From JACQAP01 sp035548375 (lineage in GTDB: Bacteria; Pseudomonadota; Gammaproteobacteria; Burkholderiales; JACQAP01), in the NCBI GenBank assembly GCA_035548375.1, contig DASZTG010000071.1:62001-126000 (forward strand): a DNA stretch of 64,000 bases. Reading direction: 5' to 3'. A program made the translations under genes and the position numbers. Of the stretch, positions 62,408 through 64,000 are shown piece after piece. Below the pieces are notes generated by a model, which worked only from the letters and a program-made list of their open reading frames with translations, did not search any database and had not been told where the DNA came from. Each line of letters starts with the position of its first letter. Position 1 is the stretch's first letter.

Positions 62408-64000
62408 ATGCGGGAAGTCACCCTCGAGGACAAGTACGTCTCGGACAAGGACCGGGTCTACCTGACCGGCATCCAGGCACTGGTGCGCCTAGCCCTGGTC
62501 CAGCGCCGGCGCGACCTGGCCGCCGGGCTCAATACCGCCGGATTCATATCCGGCTATCGCGGCTCCCCGCTGGGCGGCCTCGACGAGGCGCTGTGGAAGG
62601 CGAAAAAGCACCTCGAAGTCCATCACGTAAAATTCCAGCCCGGGGTCAATGAAGAACTGGCCGCGACCGCGGTCTGGGGCACGCAGCAGGTCGATCTCGT
62701 CGGCGGTTCTAAGTACGACGGCGTGTTCGCGCTCTGGTACGGCAAGGGCCCGGGCGTAGACCGCTGCGGCGATGTGTTCAAGCACATGAACTTCGCCGGC
62801 ACGGCAAAGCACGGCGGCGTGCTGCTGGTCGCGGGCGACGACCATGGCGCGTATTCGTCGACCCTGCCGCACCAGAGCGATCATTTGTTTTCCGCGTCCA
62901 TGATCCCCGTGCTGTATCCCTGTAACGTGCAGGAGTACATCGAACTCGGCCTGCACGGCTGGGCCATGTCACGCTTCTCCGGCTGCGCGATAGCGTTCAA
63001 GGCGCTGGCCGACACCGTGGAATCTTCCGCGTCGATCGACGCCGACCCGTTCCGCGTGAAGACGCTGGTGCCGACCGACTTCGTCATGCCAGAGGGCGGG
63101 CTGAACAGCCGCTGGTCGAGCGACCTGCTGGGCCTGCAGGCGCGCAAGCAGGAAGCGCTGATGCAAGACTACAAGATCTACGCCGCCATGGCCTATGCGC
63201 GGCTTAACAAGATCAACCACACGACCATCGACTCGCCGAACGCGAAGCTCGGCATCATCGCGTCGGGCAAGTCGTACATGGACGTGCTCGAAGCGCTGCA
63301 GGAGCTGGGCATCACCGAGAAGAACGCGGCGGATGTCGGCATCCGGCTGTTCAAGGTTTCCATGCCCTGGCCGCTGGAGCCGGACGGCGTGCGCGAATTC
63401 GCCAAGGGCCTGGAGGAAATCCTGGTCGTCGAGGAAAAGCGCCAGATGGTCGAATACCAGTTGAAGGAGCAGCTCTACAACTGGCATCCTGACGTGCGTC
63501 CTCGCGTGATCGGCAAGTTCGATGACCAGGGCGAGTGGGTGCATCCGCGCGGCGAATGGCTGCTGCCGGCCAAGGCCGATTTCTCGATCGCGCAAATCGC
63601 CCGCGTCATCGCCGGCCGCATCGCGCGCTTCCACCAGAGCGACCTGATCAAGGCCAGGCTGGCCTTCCTGGAGGCGAAGGAAGCGGTGCTGAAAAAAGCC
63701 GTGAGCACGCCGCTGCGTCCTGCGTTCTACTGTTCCGGCTGTCCGCATAACACGTCGACCAAGGTGCCGGAAGGCAGCGTGGCGCTGGCCGGCATCGGCT
63801 GCCATGTGATGGCGACCGCGATCTATCCCGACCACACGCGCACGGTGTCGCAAATGGGCGGCGAAGGCGTGGCCTGGGTGGGGCAGGCGGCGTTCTCGAA
63901 GCTCGATCATGTGTTCGCGAACCTCGGCGACGGCACCTACTTCCATTCCGGCTCGCTGGCGATTCGCGCCGCGCTGGCCGCGAAGGTCAACATCACCTAC
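62408..64000 (+). CDS. Indolepyruvate ferredoxin oxidoreductase family protein (partial, 3' end off the window)
   Basis: 531 codons of a longer gene. The product matches the N-terminal ThDP half of fused IorA/IorB enzymes: KYVSDKDRVYLTGIQALVRL, GFISGYRGSPLGGLDEAL, ALWYGKGPGVDRCGDVF, LLVAGDDHGAYSSTLPHQSD, then the CSGCPHNTSTKVPEGS cluster and GIGCHVMATAIYP. These oxidise 2-oxo acids from aromatic or branched amino acids to acyl-CoA. ATG 62408 has GGAGGAG upstream. It is 100 bp after ilvB and may share its Lrp control. Confidence 0.93.
   Translation, partial: MREVTLEDKYVSDKDRVYLTGIQALVRLALVQRRRDLAAGLNTAGFISGYRGSPLGGLDEALWKAKKHLEVHHVKFQPGVNEELAATAVWGTQQVDLVGGSKYDGVFALWYGKGPGVDRCGDVFKHMNFAGTAKHGGVLLVAGDDHGAYSSTLPHQSDHLFSASMIPVLYPCNVQEYIELGLHGWAMSRFSGCAIAFKALADTVESSASIDADPFRVKTLVPTDFVMPEGGLNSRWSSDLLGLQARKQEALMQDYKIYAAMAYARLNKINHTTIDSPNAKLGIIASGKSYMDVLEALQELGITEKNAADVGIRLFKVSMPWPLEPDGVREFAKGLEEILVVEEKRQMVEYQLKEQLYNWHPDVRPRVIGKFDDQGEWVHPRGEWLLPAKADFSIAQIARVIAGRIARFHQSDLIKARLAFLEAKEAVLKKAVSTPLRPAFYCSGCPHNTSTKVPEGSVALAGIGCHVMATAIYPDHTRTVSQMGGEGVAWVGQAAFSKLDHVFANLGDGTYFHSGSLAIRAALAAKVNITY

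Overview
The window looks like a chromosomal segment of a GC-rich betaproteobacterium. The signs are the order comM-ubiK-(porin)-glnK-amtB followed by gshB-EIIA(Man)-ptsH-ptsI, the pair holA-proA, a class I PHB synthase, and a leucine-degradation (liu) operon under a MerR-type LiuR. I see no rRNA, tRNA, transposase, integrase, phage or CRISPR sequence, and no gap over 300 bp without a gene.

Layout. 1-3779: cobalamin-dependent methionine synthase metH (minus strand, C-terminal end off the window) behind a promoter, a SAM-II-type riboswitch and an intrinsic terminator. 3815-5570: comM and ubiK. 5621-8816: a nitrogen-control unit with NtrC-like sites, a sigma-54 promoter, porin-glnK-amtB and a terminator. 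8834-19985: a minus-strand operon for the N-methylglutamate route of methylamine use, mgdABCD (N-methylglutamate dehydrogenase), gmaS (gamma-glutamylmethylamide synthetase) and mgsABC (N-methylglutamate synthase), ending in an XRE-cupin regulator and a GNAT acetyltransferase. It sits between amtB and gshB, where many betaproteobacteria carry gshA. 20113-23646: gshB and a permease-less (regulatory) PTS. 23653-29721: housekeeping genes holA, proA, a lipoyl-domain dihydrolipoyl dehydrogenase, nudC and a GST.

29733-34329: a MarR regulator divergent from rhodanese-DoxX genes, an orphan betaine-type binding protein, and a GMC oxidoreductase with a Tat-exported small subunit. 34393-48714: a 14-gene leucine/isovalerate operon (liuA, thiolase, dehydrogenase, isomerase, GST, liuB, acyl-CoA dehydrogenase, liuC, membrane protein, liuD, liuE, DUF1289, DUF2889, CoA-transferase) with liuR and two matching operators. 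48760-51535: an overlapping triplet, metallo-beta-lactamase fold protein, mtnA and FucA-type aldolase, which fits the dihydroxyacetone-phosphate shunt for 5'-methylthioadenosine. 51583-53484: phaC and terminator. 54240-59032: a GntR-controlled module (2-oxoglutarate dioxygenase-like protein, Rossmann-SAF oxidoreductase, MHS transporter, exported cupin) whose substrate I cannot name. 59019-64000: a metal-receptor-like protein and an Lrp regulator divergent from ilvB, then the first part of an indolepyruvate ferredoxin oxidoreductase-like gene.

The most unusual structure is a set of five intercistronic elements (11368-11483, 13108-13249, 18467-18644, 21839-21913, 45494-45673). Each is bounded by long near-perfect inverted repeats whose arms are made of short purine-rich tandem units. 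Each fills the space between the stop codon of one gene and the ribosome-binding region of the next gene in the same operon. Three of the five divide the methylamine operon.
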